Source: Hevea brasiliensis
Taxonomy: Eukaryota; Streptophyta; Magnoliopsida; Malpighiales; Euphorbiaceae
NCBI RefSeq assembly: GCF_030052815.1
Contig: NC_079503.1
Coordinates: 51,812,735-51,876,734 of the forward strand
DNA: 64,000 nt
Direction of reading: 5' to 3'
Of this stretch, positions 36,351 to 48,848 are shown piece after piece. Below the pieces are notes generated by a model, which was not told where the DNA came from, did no database searches, and saw only the letters and a program-made list of their open reading frames with translations. Numbering within the stretch: position 1 is the stretch's first letter; every line of letters starts with the position of its first letter. The position numbers were made by a program, and so were the translations under genes.

Positions 36351-37280
36351 ATGGACTCAGAATCGCAGAGGGTAATAGAAGAAGAAGTAGTAAGTCGTAT
36401 CCTGACTGGGAGTGATATTGGAAATCGAGGAGATCCTGCTCCACCAATGCAAGAGGTGCCTATACAACCCCAACAGGCCTTATTTGAGTAGATGACTGAA
36501 TTTTTTCAACAGATGACTGGGGTTATTCCATCACCGCCTCAGCGGACATCACCTTTAGGAAAAATTAGGAAGTATGGAGCTATAGATTTCAATGGTAGAA
36601 AGGAAGACGATTCTTCAGCAGCTGAGTATTGGTTAGAAAGGACCGAAAGAGTCCTGCAGTAGCTCCATTGCACACCAGAACAGAGTTTGGAGTGTGTAGT
36701 TTCATTATTACAAGAAGCTACATATCGATGGTGGGATGTTGTAACCAAGGTAGTGCCACCAGCCGACGTAACTTGGGAATTCTTTCTGATAGAGTTCAGA
36801 AAGAAATATATTAGTTGTGTTCATGAAGAAGAACAGAAGAGGAGTGGTAATCAACAAAAGAGGAAATTTGGACAGTCTAGTAATAAGAGGCCGAGAGAAT
36901 AGTTAAGTCAAACATCTGATCAAAGTAGGAGATCTAGACTTAGGCCTATACCCAGAAGAGATCAACCAGAAACACTAGTAGTGAGTGCGCTAGGACTAGC
37001 AAGAAAATGTGGCCATTGTAACAAGTGGCATAAAGGTGAATGTAGGGGATTGACTGGAGCTTGTTATAGATGTGGGGCCATAGACCATCGTCTAAAAGAT
37101 TATCCTAAGAGGAATTTACCACGGACCCAGACGGAGGTCATGGAAGGACCAAGTATAATAGTAACACCACTTCCAAATGTCACCCAAGCCGGAGAGGAGC
37201 AAGAAGCCCCAAATGTGAATTTGAGGTAAATTATTCTTCCTTTATGATATGCCTAAGTGTATAATGATAGATTCGAAAAG
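36351..37280 (+). pseudogene. gag: gag with internal deletion plus protease start
   Basis: The ATG at 36351 (MDSESQ) starts a single frame with the core GKIRKYGAIDFNGRK, ECVVSLLQEATYRWW and TWEFFLIEFRKKY. After ISCV a deletion removes the YEREF region and the frame resumes at HEEEQKRSGN. The motif CGHCNKWHKGEC and a knuckle CYRCG...H...KDY follow, with the last Cys changed to Tyr. Stops are TAG near 36489, 36659 and 36901. After the TAA at 37227 a shifted frame reads LFFLYDMPKCIMIDS, the start of the protease. The LTR at 37281 interrupts it at the active-site Asp-Ser. Confidence 0.85.
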
Positions 37281-37494
37281 TGTAACACCCCTTTGTTCAG
37301 TAGTGCGTTCTACTGTTTCAGTGAATAGTGTCTGTCCAGATAGTTAGAATGCCTAGAACTACATTTAAATATTAGTGAGGAGACATAAAATAATGAAATA
37401 CAAAAAAAGGAAAACACAAGAAAAAAAAAGGAAAAATAATAGCAATGAAATGAAACTAAGTTAAACGAGCCAGCACTGGAGCGATGGGTGACCA
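37281..37494 (+). mobile_element. Type B LTR stub (first 214 bp)
   Basis: TGTAACACCCCTTTGTTCAG is a type B start, close to the LTR at 39511. It ends exactly after GATGGGTGACC of the 5S-like segment and passes into pol. The remainder of the LTR, the PBS, gag, protease and RT of this copy have been deleted. Confidence 0.85.
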
Positions 37495-39454
37495 TAGAGT
37501 TTTGATGAGTTAAAGAGGTGTTTGATTGAAGCTCCAGTCCTTACTTTACCTACATTGGGTAAAGAATATACAGTTTATAGTGATGCTTCTCACAATGGGT
37601 TAGGCTATGTACTGATGCAAGATCAGAATGTCATTGCTTATGCATCACGCCAGCTGAAACCACATGAGAGGAACTACCCAACACATGATTTGGAGCTTGC
37701 AGCTATTGTTTTTTCTCTAAAGATCTGGAGACACTATTTATATGGAGAGAAATGCTACATTTACACATATCACAAGAGCTTGAAGTACTTGGGCACCCAG
37801 AAGGAATTGAACTTGAGGCAAAGGAGATGGTTAGAACTGATTCAAGACTATGATTGCTTAATAGACTATCAGCCAGGGAAAGCAAATGTTGTGGCTGACG
37901 CCTTAAGTCATAAGATTATGGCAAGTTTCAGAGTTTCTCCTTTGTCCATGGTACTTGAATTGAAAGCACAGCAAGCTAGTTTGGAGATTGATGATGAGGG
38001 ACAGACAGTAGTTGCATGGCATGTACAGCCAGTGTTGATTGATCAGATCAGAATGGCTGCTTAGAATGATGAAAAATATCAGAAGCTACTAAAAGAAGTC
38101 CAGCAAGGCAAGAAGCCTGAATTTTCTGTGAGAGATGATGGTTTATTACTACATCAGGGCAGAATGTGCATTCCTAATGATGTGGAATTGAGACATATCA
38201 TTATGAAGGAAGCACATGAGTCTCCTTTTGCTATGCATCCTAGTGGAACTAAAATGTACAGAGGGATGAAAGAGCATTACTGGTGGATGGGTATGAAAAG
38301 GGATGTAGCTGACTGTCTCTAAATGCCTATCTTGTCAGCATGTGAAGGCAGAACATCAAGTACCAGCAGGTTTGTTACATCCATTGCCAATACCAGAGTG
38401 GAAATGGGAACGGATAACTATGGATTTTATGATGGGACTTCTGAGGACACAGAATAGTCATGATGCAGTATGGGTTATAGTTGATAGACTAACCAAGTCT
38501 GCTCATTTTTTGCCATTCCGGATGGACTATAGTTTGGAGAGATTGGCTAGATTATACATAAATGAGATTGTAAAACTGCATGGAGTGCCAGTATCGATTG
38601 TATCAGATAGAGATCCTAGGTTCACTTCTAGATTCTGGGGTAGTCTTCAGAGAGCCCTAGGAACTAGATTGAACTTTAGCACGACATTCCACCCACAGAC
38701 AGATCACCAGTCTGAGAGGGTAATTCAGATATTGGAGGATATGCTACGGGCTTGTGTGATTGAGTTTGAAGGTAGTTGGGATATACACTTGCCCTTGATT
38801 GAGTTTGCTTATAACAACAGCTACCAATCAAGCATTGGGATGCCTCCATATGAAGCTTTGTATGGTAGGAAGTGTAGAACTCCCCTGTGTTGCGATGAAG
38901 TAGGTGAAAAAAAGATGATTGGGCCAGAAATTATTCAGCAGACAGAGGAAAAGATCAAATTGATCAGAGATCGACTCAAGGCTGCATCAGATCGTCAGAA
39001 GTCCTATATTGATTTGAAGAGGAGAGATATTGAGTATGCATTGGGTGATAAGGTATTCCTCAAAGTTTCTCCTTGGAAGAGGATTATGAGATTTGGCATA
39101 AAGGGGAAACTGAGTCCTCGCTTTATCGGACCATATGAGGTTCCGGAAAGAGTGGGTCCTTTAGCATATCGATTGGCATTACCTCCAGAGCTAGAAAGGA
39201 TACATAGTGTCTTCCATGTGTCCATGTTAAGGAGGTACAGATCTAACCCATCTCATATTCTATCAGTTGAAGAGATTGAGGTAAATCTAGACCTCTCATA
39301 TGAGGAAGAACCCATAGGAATTCTGGCACATGAGGTGAAGCAGCTGAGGAATAAACAGATACACCTGGTTAAAGTGCTGTGGAACCTTCATTCAGGCCAG
39401 GAAGCTACTTGGAAATGTGAAGAGGACATGAGGAGACAGCACCCATAGCTGTTC
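37495..39454 (+). pseudogene. pol: pol 3' half: RNase H, integrase and chromodomain
   Basis: RNase H begins at SFDELKRCL. Its motifs are YSDAS, DLELAA and ADALS; the third catalytic Asp (normally TDHKSLKY) is Tyr. A TAG stop at 38062 ends that frame. The integrase zinc domain (H...H...CL-C) follows with a small deletion near 38320 that shifts frame. From 38342 the catalytic core is complete: IVDRLTKSAHF, SDRDPRFTS and, 35 residues on, QSERV, so D-D-35-E is intact. GKLSPRFIGPYEV and a C-terminal chromodomain-like segment (EVKQLRNK...VKVLW...EATW...EEDM) close it. The stop falls two codons before the usual LF end. This is the best-preserved integrase in the window. Confidence 0.9.
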
Positions 39455-39495
39455 AGAAACTGATGCTAGGTAAAATTTCAAGACGAAATTTATTT

Positions 39496-39510
39496 TAAGT
39501 GGGGGAGAAT
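39496..39510 (+). other. Polypurine tract
   Basis: AAGTGGGGGAGAAT directly before the LTR start at 39511. The conserved GACGAAATTT block precedes it. Confidence 0.85.
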
Positions 39511-42500
39511 TATAACACCCCTATGTTTGGTAGTGCGTTCTACTGTTCCGGTGACTAGTGTCTGTCTGGACAGTTAGAATGCCTAGAACTACATTTAAAT
39601 GTTAGTGAGGAGACATAAAATAATGAAATACAAGAATGAAAAATACAAGAAAAATAAAGGAAAAATAATAGCAATGAAATGAAACTAAGTTAAACGAGCC
39701 AGCACCGCAGCGATGGCTGACCGCACAGGAAGTTACGGCGCAGGCAATAGCCAACCCCAGGATTGCAGAGAACCCATGGAATTTAGTTTTGAGACATAAT
39801 TAAAGACTTATTGAAATATAAATGTCATTAGAAATATCAAAAAAAATTAATTAATTAGTACAAAGAAAAATGAGAAATAGATAAACCGACAAAAATCAGT
39901 ATTATCGAAAAATCGAGAATATAACCCGAATAGGGGCATTGTGGTCATTTGACACCTAGAGTTGGCTTTTGACCTAAATTTCAATGAAAAATAAATGGTA
40001 TTACATTTGGGAAAAATCAAATGAAAAATAGAATTAAAGATAAAATGTAAATTAAGAGAAATTAAGGTTAAAATTGCAATTTTTGAAACCTTAGATTATA
40101 ATATAATTAATCTATGTTTAATGGAGCATTAAGTGGATACATTAATACTTAAAATGAGGATAGAATCCTCCACTCACTTCATCATCCTCACCAAGCTCTC
40201 CCATGGCCGAAAATGGTGTCCCAACTTCCCTCTATGGAAACTGCCCATGCAAGCTTGAGATCACCTTCATTTCAAGCTAAATTCGTGAACTTCCTTCATT
40301 AATTTTTGCCTACACACCTTGGGCAGCAATAAGGGAGCAAGAAAGATAAATTTTGGTGGAGTTTTGAAGAAGTCCAAAGGAGGTAAGTGGTTATTTTCAA
40401 TTCTTGTTTCATTAAAAGTGTAACTAAGATTGTGGGGAGTTGATTTATAGAAGAAGTTTTGAGGTTTGATGAATTATTGGTGATGGAGCATTTTGGCAGC
40501 CATGGAACTTCACCATGTACAGCTTATTTTTGCATGTAAATGGTAATTTGGGATATTGATTTAAATGTTTAATTGTATTGAAGTTGAATTCCATGTGTAA
40601 AGTTTGAATGGTAAGCTTGAAAAGTGAAAATGGAAGTTGATGTGTATGTGTAAATTTTTGGTAGCCTCATGATGAAGATTGAAGTGTTTAAGTTCATGAA
40701 ATGTTGTTGAAATATTGTACAAAAAATGGCAGCATATATGTCTGTGGAATAGTAGTGATAAGGTATGTAAATTGATAACGGAAATATGTGTGATAATTAG
40801 AAGTATTTATGTGTATATATTGTTGGGTTTGAACTTTATGAATTGTAACTGGATTTAGTGTATTTTGAAGTGGTTATATTCTGTCCAAGTTGACCTATAA
40901 TGTAGAGAATTGAATGGTTTTAGTTAGTGCCAAATGCAGAATGGTATGGAGAAGTAAGGAGATAGTTGGTGAATGTGTGTTGGTTTGGTGTTTAAAAGGC
41001 ATGTAGAGGGCAGTATGCAAATGGGCCTATAACCTTAAGTGTGTGACTCCAATTGGTATGAGGCCAATTGGAGGTGAAACTAGACACAAAATGTGGCAAC
41101 TTTTATGAAGAAAGCCTGCCTAAATTCTATCCAGAAAGTAACTTGAAAAATGACCAAATCTAGATTAGTGACTTAAAAACCTGAAAATTGACCATTTGGG
41201 CAGCAGTTAGTGTTTTCGCCATAACTCACTCAAAACAGGTCCAAATGACCTGAAATTTTTACCATGAATAGATTAGACATAGAGCTACAACTCTTATGAA
41301 GACACTAAAATCCATAAATGACCATAAGCAAGTCAAATAGCTTGCGCAATTCGGGTATAAAAACTGCCAGAACCAGAAATGACCTAAAAATGACCTAAAG
41401 TTGCCATTTTAGTGCAATTTGTCCAACTTTAGTAAATTGACCATATCTTGGTCTATACAACTCAGAATGTTCTGAAATTTTGCCTCAAGTGCAATAAGAC
41501 ATAGAGCTACAATTTTTCTTCTTTGACCAGAAGCTAAAAACCAAGAGAAATAGGACTTTAGGCTAGACCAATTTAGCACACAAAAATTGAGAATTTGACA
41601 TTTACATAAAATGATGTTTGAAATAATTTGGCAATGAATGCCAACTTGTAAAAATGGTAAGTTGCACTATATTGGTAGCATATTGAAATGCAAAATGTTA
41701 CATATTGGTAACATTAAACCCAATTCACATAGAGTGCATCCAAGTTCAACATTATAGGTTGACTAAGAAAAATAATAGAATTAAATAAATTAATTATTGA
41801 ACCTTATTGTTAGAGACAGTTTAAATGACTACTGAAACACTTCAAATTATGTGTTTCAAAGACTCAGGGAAGGGGAAGGAAACACTGAGTCAGGGCTAAG
41901 AGGTTACACTTCAGAGATTTGTGCACAACAGTTATTTCTTTTGAATTTTCAATTGAAATGAATTATGACAATTTGTCTGTTATTGTTTAAATAGTGAAAA
42001 TTTATTTGAATGATATTTGATAGATACTTGTTACTTGAAAAACATTGTGAATGGTTTGAATTCCTCACTAGCTTGTCTAGTGGGACGAATTGACGTTGAA
42101 TTCCCTCTCTGGCTGAAGTGTTGAGGTGTGTGCCTGTTGAGGACGAATAGGATGAGTACTCATATTATTGCTAGCTAGATATGTTATTCCTCACTAGCCA
42201 TCGGCTTTTGGGATGAATTGGACTATGGGATCATAATTAAGCTGTGTGTATGATTTATTGACATTTATTGTAATATTGTGAAATGGAATTTAATTCTTTA
42301 TGACATTCACTATCTTTTGAATTCAATTATGATTTTAAGTATCCGCAGTTCATATGATTTATGGTTTATGGTTTTAAATTGTATTTTCTTATTGTTGTGC
42401 ACCACTGAGACATTGGCTCAGCGATAGCTTTTTCATTGCTGTCGTAGGTAGACAGATGGACAAAGCAGCAGAGTAGGCTGCTTGTGCCACATTTTGAGAT

Positions 42501-43046
42501 TTCACAGGGTATATCAAGTATACCATATTATGTAGTTTTTGTTGTAATGTATGTGCACTGTATATATATATATTGTACTTGGTCTTGAGCAGTTGTAAAC
42601 TAAAATTGTAAATTATTTTGGCTAGTAAAAATATTGTGATATAATTATCTTGTCTAAGCTTTTGGAAACACTGGAAAATTGATTGTTGAACTGAGTTGAT
42701 AATGTTGAGAAATTTATTGTGTTGAAAAAATTTACTGGAGTTTGGAATTGTAGAAATATATTGGAAGTGCTTTTTATAGGTTTTTGAAGACTGTTTTATT
42801 CAAAATACAGATGGCACTCTGCCAAAATTTTTACAAAAATTATTGATACTCAGATTTGTTATTTTGTTTCACTTCAGTTAAAAATTTTTAATACCTATCA
42901 AAAGTGCTCACCACTGTAAAAAGAAATAAGAAAAGGTTTTAAAATCTCTTATAGTGTATTTAATGAGCTATCAGTAGGCGAAGTTTGGTAATTTATTAGA
43001 TATACTACGGGATCATGTTATGCCTTACGGAGGGGTAGGGTGTGAC
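39511..43046 (+). mobile_element. Type B LTR shared between two partial internal regions
   Basis: 3,536 bp, TATAACACCCCTATG (first G changed to A)...GGGTGTGACA. To the left stand pol and a PPT, as for a 3' LTR. To the right stand a PBS and gag, as for a 5' LTR. It has the 5S-like segment (39688-39735), modules (about 41040, 41220 and 41445), a donor-like GGAGGTAAGTG near 40378, a CACTAG/CTAGTG hairpin (about 42063) and the twin hairpin (42399-42450). Confidence 0.9.
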
Positions 43047-43055
43047 ATGTTTTAG

Positions 43056-43070
43056 TGGTATCAGAGCTAG
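43056..43070 (+). other. Primer-binding site, initiator tRNA-Met type
   Basis: TGGTATCAGAGCTAG, nine bases after the LTR end. The leader holds CTAAT (43176-43180) and TTATTTGTTCAG ending at 43211, 25 bases before the gag ATG. Confidence 0.9.
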
Positions 43071-43236
43071 TTTTTAAATTCTGTTTTCACCTATGATTTG
43101 AATATTCTTTCTTCATAGTACAACTGCTCAATGTCATTGTTTAATACATACAGTACATTACATTATAAATATGCACTAATAGGAGGAAATCTCCTTGTGT
43201 TATTTGTTCAGGAGGTCTAAAATCCTCAAATTGACT

Positions 43237-44430
43237 ATGAAAGAGGGGGATTGTTCAGTCGATCAATCAATAGAGGCTGAGGTACAAAGGGATGCCCCAG
43301 CCGTACACAATGTGAGTGGATCAGCTGCACTAGCCCCCTCAGTACCGCAGTTCTCTGCTTAGTTTGCACAGCAGATGGCTGCAATGTTCCAACAGATGGC
43401 TGGTAACATGCCTACTCAAGTCCTACTACAGACACTAGTGGTACAACCATAGTCTTCAGCTAGGCAGTATGACAAGCTGATTAAATATGGGGCTACTGAG
43501 TTCAAGGGGACAGAAGATCCTCTAGAGGCAGAACAATGGTTAGAGAGAATGGATGGGGTGTTCAAGAAACTATATTGTACAGAGGAGCTCAGATTTGAGT
43601 ATTCAGTGTCACTACTACAGGGAGACGCATATAACTGTTGGAAAACCATTCCTCAAAGTTTGGTGGAACCCCCAGTACTAACCTGGGATGACTTTCTGTG
43701 GGAGTTCAGACAAAAATATATCCCAAATGCCTATGTGGACCAGAAGCTACAGGAGTTCTTAAGTCTAAAACAGGGAAGTAGGCCAGTGGCAAAATATGAA
43801 AGGGAATTTTCCCACCTGAGCCACTATGCAGGGAGTCTCCTTGCTACCAGTAGGGAAAGATGTAAGAGGTTTGAGTCTCAGACTACAAGTGGTCGGATTC
43901 AAGCATACTAAGTTCTCTGAGCTTATTTCTCAAGCACTGAAATTAGAAAGAATTGAGTTAGAAGCAGGCCCAAAGAAAAAGAAATCAGAAAAGACAGAAA
44001 AAGAGAAAGAGGGGAAGTCAGTAGATCAGAGTTCCAGTGGTCCTACTGGGAAGAGGAAGAACTTTGGGGGATACAACAGAGGTGGTAAAAAGTCTGGTAG
44101 GGAAAGATTTTCAGGACAGAGACCTCTTCCATTTGGTCAGCAGACTACCAGAAGTTCCTACCCTCCTCGCTAATGTGAAACTTGTGGAAGAAATCATGGT
44201 GGGGTATGCTACAAGGCCATAGGAGCCTGTTATAACTGTGGAGGCACAGGACACTTTGCCAAGGACTACACCAGTGCCCGTAGAGTTGGGTCACCTCCTA
44301 CTACTACTGAAGGGTCAGTTCAGAATCCTGCCACCAGAGGTTCACAACCACCTAGCAGATGTAGAGGCAGGGATAGAGGTAGTCAGCAGGCAGCCAAGGC
44401 ACTGTGAATCAATTAGAGCAAGGTAGTGCT
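43237..44430 (+). pseudogene. gag: gag of a type B Tekay element
   Basis: The ATG at 43237 (MKEGDCSVDQ) starts a frame through QQMAAMFQQMAGNMPTQ, QYDKLIKYGATEFKG, QWLERMDGVFKKLYC, SLLQGDAYNCWKTIP and FLWEFRQKYIPNAYV. A small deletion after RCKRFE (about 43873) shifts frame. SLRLQVVGFKH continues to a Lys/Glu-rich linker, then a TAA, CETCGRNHGGVC and a knuckle CYNCG...H...KDY whose last Cys is Tyr. Further TAG stops lie near 43360 and 43452. It is closely related to the minus-strand gags at 8820 and 49371. Confidence 0.88.
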
Positions 44431-44636
44431 CCAGTCAGAGTCTACGCAATGAGACAGAGAGAAGAGGCTGAGACATCTGACATTGTGGCTGGTACCTTCT
44501 CAACTTTTAATTAAGATGTGTTTGGGTTATTTGATTCGGGTTCTACCCATTCCTATGTGAGTACTAGCATCATTGATTACATTGTTGTTCCGTGTGTGAA
44601 AAGGGACTTTGAGGTGCTAGTAACAAGTCCGCTAGG
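44431..44636 (+). pseudogene. pol: Protease N-terminal part, truncated
   Basis: It continues the gag frame: VYAMRQREEAETSDIVAGTF, a TAA stop, then LFDSGSTHSYVSTSIIDY and FEVLVTSPLG. The DSGST active-site motif is intact. It stops at 44636, where a type A LTR fragment joins through a short AGGAAAA overlap. Confidence 0.88.
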
Positions 44637-46751
44637 AAAATTTAGGAAAAATTTTAGAAATAAAATACAACCAAGTTAAATGAGCCGGTGCCCTAGCGAT
44701 GGGTAACTCAGTGGGAAGTTGCAGTCTTCGCAACCAGCAGTCCTAAACCCAGGGAAAAATGTATGAAATAATTTTTGAGACTCCAAAGAAGATTCATTGA
44801 GTTTTCTATGGCATTAGAATGCCAAGAAAAGGCTTTGAAACATTTTTCAATCGGTACAGATAATTTTACTCTATTAAGCCAAACGGAAGGCATTTTGGTC
44901 ATTTCATCTTCAGAGATGATTTTTGGCCTACTTGTCCAGTTAAGTAAATAATTATTATGATATAAAATGTGAATAAATATTATTAAAAATTGAATTGGAA
45001 ATGAGTAGAAAAGAAAAGGAAAGAAAAATGAAAGAAATTAGGAATTATGACATCATATGATGTCATTAAACACTCCCCACCCAATCACAACTTGACAAAC
45101 TAATTAAAAAGAGATAAAATAAAAAACCAATCTGCACTTCCAATTTTCAAATAGCTGCACCATAGAGAGAAAGAGAGAGAGAGAAGGGGTTCCACCATTG
45201 ATAAAGCTTGTAAGCTTCATTTTCTCTCTTATCTCACCCCAAAACTCCTAGTTGTCTTCACTAAAATTTCATCTTACACCTTGAGGAAGCTTTAAGTAGC
45301 AGAAAATTGAGGAGAGATTGAAGTTTTAATAAGCCAAGAAAGTGGTTAAAAGAGGTTAGTGCTACTTTCTTCCATATTCTTTTAGTAAACTTAAATTTGA
45401 GCATGAAAATAGAAAGAATTACAAGAAAAAAATTTAGAAAATATTCATGTTTGATGGAAGAAGAATTTTGGTCAGCATGTTTACCTATGGGAATTGATGA
45501 ATTTAAATGAAACAAAATGTGTTTATTGGAGTTGCTTAGCAGGAATTTGTGATTGGATGTGTTAGATGGCATGGATAGTATGAAATGGACACTTTGGAAA
45601 TTATGGTTTGTGAAAAATTAGATTTTTGCTTATGTAATGGTATGTTAACCTTGTACTGGTCAATTAGTGACCATTTGAATGTGTGTGAGGAGGAATTGAA
45701 GTGAGTAAGGGTGTTGGAGTTGAACTTAGGCATGCTGCCCTTGGTAACCTACAGGACTGGTTGTGAGTCCAGTAGGTTTAGGCAGCCATCAATGGAATTG
45801 TATAGGTTCAACTGGTGCAAGGATAATTGGAAATGAAACTAGACACATAATGGCACAACTTTGGTGAAGAAACCCTACCCATAAAACCAAACCAAGTTGA
45901 CCTAAAAATTACCCTAATCCGAGTGGCCAACATGCTATCCCTGGAAAATGACCAAATAAATAGTGTTTGTTCAAATGGTCATAACTTAGTGTAGAAAAGT
46001 TTAATTGATCTGAAATTTTACCATCAAAAAGCTGAGACATAGTCCTACAACTTTCATGAGGAACACAAATTCAAATTCTAACCATAACCTAGTCAAATTA
46101 CCAACCAAACTTAGGTCACCAAATCTGGCAGAACTAAATTGCCCAGAAATTCTGGGTATAGGTCAATCCGACCAGTTATGGTAAAATGGCCATAACTTGA
46201 GCTGCAAAACTCCAAATAGAATGATTCAAAAAAGGAAATGTAACTAGACACAATAAGGAACAACTTTCATGAAGACAATTTTGTCAAATTTCTACTGTAC
46301 AAATGACCAATGGAACAGTGAACCTAGAGTATGAAATCTGAAAATTTTGAATAACATAAGATAAGCTTTGAAATGGTATTGGAAATCAATACCAACAAAA
46401 AATAAAATGCAAAATGTGGTATCTTGGAGAACTTAGGTTCAATAAATTTATTATATATTAAAAGTCAACAATTTGAGTGAAAAGTAATGTGAATAGTAGT
46501 ACAAAGACATAAAGTGTAAGAACTAAATTGGTAGAGGAAATTAAGGTATGAAATTTGGAATCCATGAAATGTTCATGGATTACTTGGAATAGAAATAGTC
46601 ATTTACCTAAATGACTTAATGAACATTTAAGTCATGTGAATATATAATTAAGATTTGTATTCCCATTACTAATAGGTCTAATAAAATATGAGTGATACCA
46701 CTTGAATATGAAATAAAATTAACCTAGATGGATTGTTGAGACTTATACTCC
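44637..46751 (+). mobile_element. Type A LTR fragment lacking both ends
   Basis: It begins at TTTAGGAAAAATTTTAG and ends at GAGACTTATACTCC. It follows 32369 to about 34480 nearly base for base, including the 5S-like segment (44669-44717), the TGACATCA/TGATGTCA palindrome (about 45048) and three modules (about 45785-46290). It may be what is left of the 3' LTR of the element at 32235. Short open frames match those of the sister copy and are not genes. Confidence 0.85.
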
Positions 46752-48848
46752 ATGAGTGAACCTAGGGTCTTTGTCTGACATAATCGATACTGGCACTCCA
46801 TGCAGCCTTACAATCTCATCTATATATAGTTTAGCTAATCTCTCCAGGCTATAGTCCATCCGAATTGGTATTAAGTGAGTAGACTTGGTCAGTCTATCAA
46901 CTATGACCCATACTGCATCATGACTCTTATGTGTCCTTGGAAGTCCCATCATAAGATCCATAGTTATACTTTCCCATTTCCATTCTGGTACTGGCAATGG
47001 ATGTAGTAAACCAGTTGGGACTTGATGTTCTGCCTTCACTTGCTGACAACTTAAGCATTTGGAGACAAAATCAACTACATCCCTTTTCATACTCATCCAC
47101 CAGTAATGCTCTTTTAGCCCTCTGTACATCTTAGTGCCACCAGGATACATAGTAAAAGGAGACTCATGTGCTTCCTTCATAATGATTTGTCTCAAGTTAA
47201 CATCATTAGGAATGCACATCCTGCCCTGATGTAGCAGTAAGCCATCATCTCTCACAAAGAATTTAGGTTTCTTGTCCTGCCGAACTTCTTCCATTAGCTT
47301 TTGATATTTCTCATCATTCTGTGCAGCCATTTTAATCTGATCAATCAACAAAGGCTGTACATTGCATGCAATTACCATCTGTCCCCCATCATCAACCTCC
47401 AAACTAGCCTGTAGTGCTTTCAACTCATATACCACAGACAAAGGAGAAACTCTTAGACATGCCATAGTCTTACGACTTAGGGCATCAACCACCACATTGG
47501 CTTTTCCTGGCTAGTAGTTTATTAAGCAATCATAGTCTTTGATCAATTCTAACCATCTTCTCTGTCTTAAATTTAATTCTTTCTGGGTGCTCAAGTACTT
47601 CAAGCTCTTGTGATCTGTGTAGATATAATACTTCTCCTCATACAAATAGTGTCTCTAGATCTTAAAAGCAAATACAATGGTAGAAAGCTCCAAGTCATGT
47701 GTTGGGTAGTTTCTCTCATGTGGTTTTAGCTGGCATGATGCATATGCAATGACATTCCGATCTTGCATCAGTACACAGCCTAACCCATTGTGAGAAGCAT
47801 CACTATAAACTGTATATTCTTTACTTAGTGTAGGTAAAGTCAAGACTGGAGCTTCAGTTAAACATCTCTTTAACTCACCAAAACTCTGCTGGCATTTATC
47901 CGTCCACTGAAATTTCACATCTTTCCGAAGTAGCTTGGTCAATGGAAAAGCTACCATAGAAAATCCTTTCACAAACCGACGGCAGTATCCAGCTAAACCC
48001 AGAAAACTGTGAATTTCTGTGATATTCCTGGGTGGCTTCCAATTAAGGATAGCTTCTATTTTGCTAGGATCTACCTTAATACTCTCTGCCGATACTATGT
48101 GTCCTAAGAAAGAAATTTTTTTCAGCCAAAATTCATATTTTGATAATTTAACGTACAACTATTTTGCTCTCAAAATTTATAGCACAATCCGCAGATGTCT
48201 ATCATGCTCCTCTGCACTCTTAGAATAGACCAATATGTCATCAATGAATACCACCACAAGCTGATCTAGGTATGGCCTGAAGATAGTGTTCATCAGGTCC
48301 ATAAATGCAGCTGGAGCCTTAGTTAACCTGAATGGCATGACCAGGAACTCATAGTGGCCATATCGAGTTCTAAAAGCAGTTTTTGGGATACTCTGCTCTT
48401 ACACCTTCAGCTGATAATAACCCGATCTTAAATTAATTTTAGAAAACACAGCTGCACCCTTTAATTGATCAAACAGGTCATCAATGAGGGGCAACAAATA
48501 TCTGTTCTTTATTGTCACCTTATTCAACTGTTGATAATCAATACACAAGCGGAGAGTGCCATCTTTCTTCTTAACAAACAACATTGGTGCTCCCCAAGGT
48601 GATACACTAGGGCGAATGAAGCCCTTGTTAAGTAACTCTTGCAACTGTACCTTCAACCCCTTCAATTCAATAGGTTTCATTCTGTATGGTGTTATGGAGA
48701 TTGGATCCACACCAGGCATAACATCAATCTCAAATTGCACTTCTCTTTCCGGAGTTAATCTTGACAAATCTTCAGGAAACACATCCAGAAAGTCACATAC
48801 TGTGGAGATGTCCCTCAATGCTGGACTCCTCACTTGGGTGTCTATCAC
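46752..48848 (-). pseudogene. pol: RT, RNase H and integrase (partial) of the large minus-strand element
   Basis: On the minus strand: [19 protein letters not shown] opens the RT side, then [34 protein letters not shown] and, at 48237-48248, the catalytic FIDD ([12 protein letters not shown]), intact. ISFLGHIVS and the RNase H motifs follow: [19 protein letters not shown] and VDALSRK. Integrase has an intact zinc domain (H...H...CLSCQQ) and the first catalytic Asp (VDRLTKSTH). It is cut at SDKDPRFT, right after the second Asp, by the join at 46751. Stops (TAG) occur near 48400, 48190, 47650 and 47510. Confidence 0.9.

Noticed and set aside
37281..44636. One complete type B element with gag and pol
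   Set aside because: Gag lies downstream of pol and beyond the LTR, and RT is absent. The order cannot be a single element.
43237..44636. Functional domesticated gag gene
   Set aside because: It has multiple stops, a frameshift and a lost zinc ligand, and is bounded by an LTR, a PBS and a broken protease.
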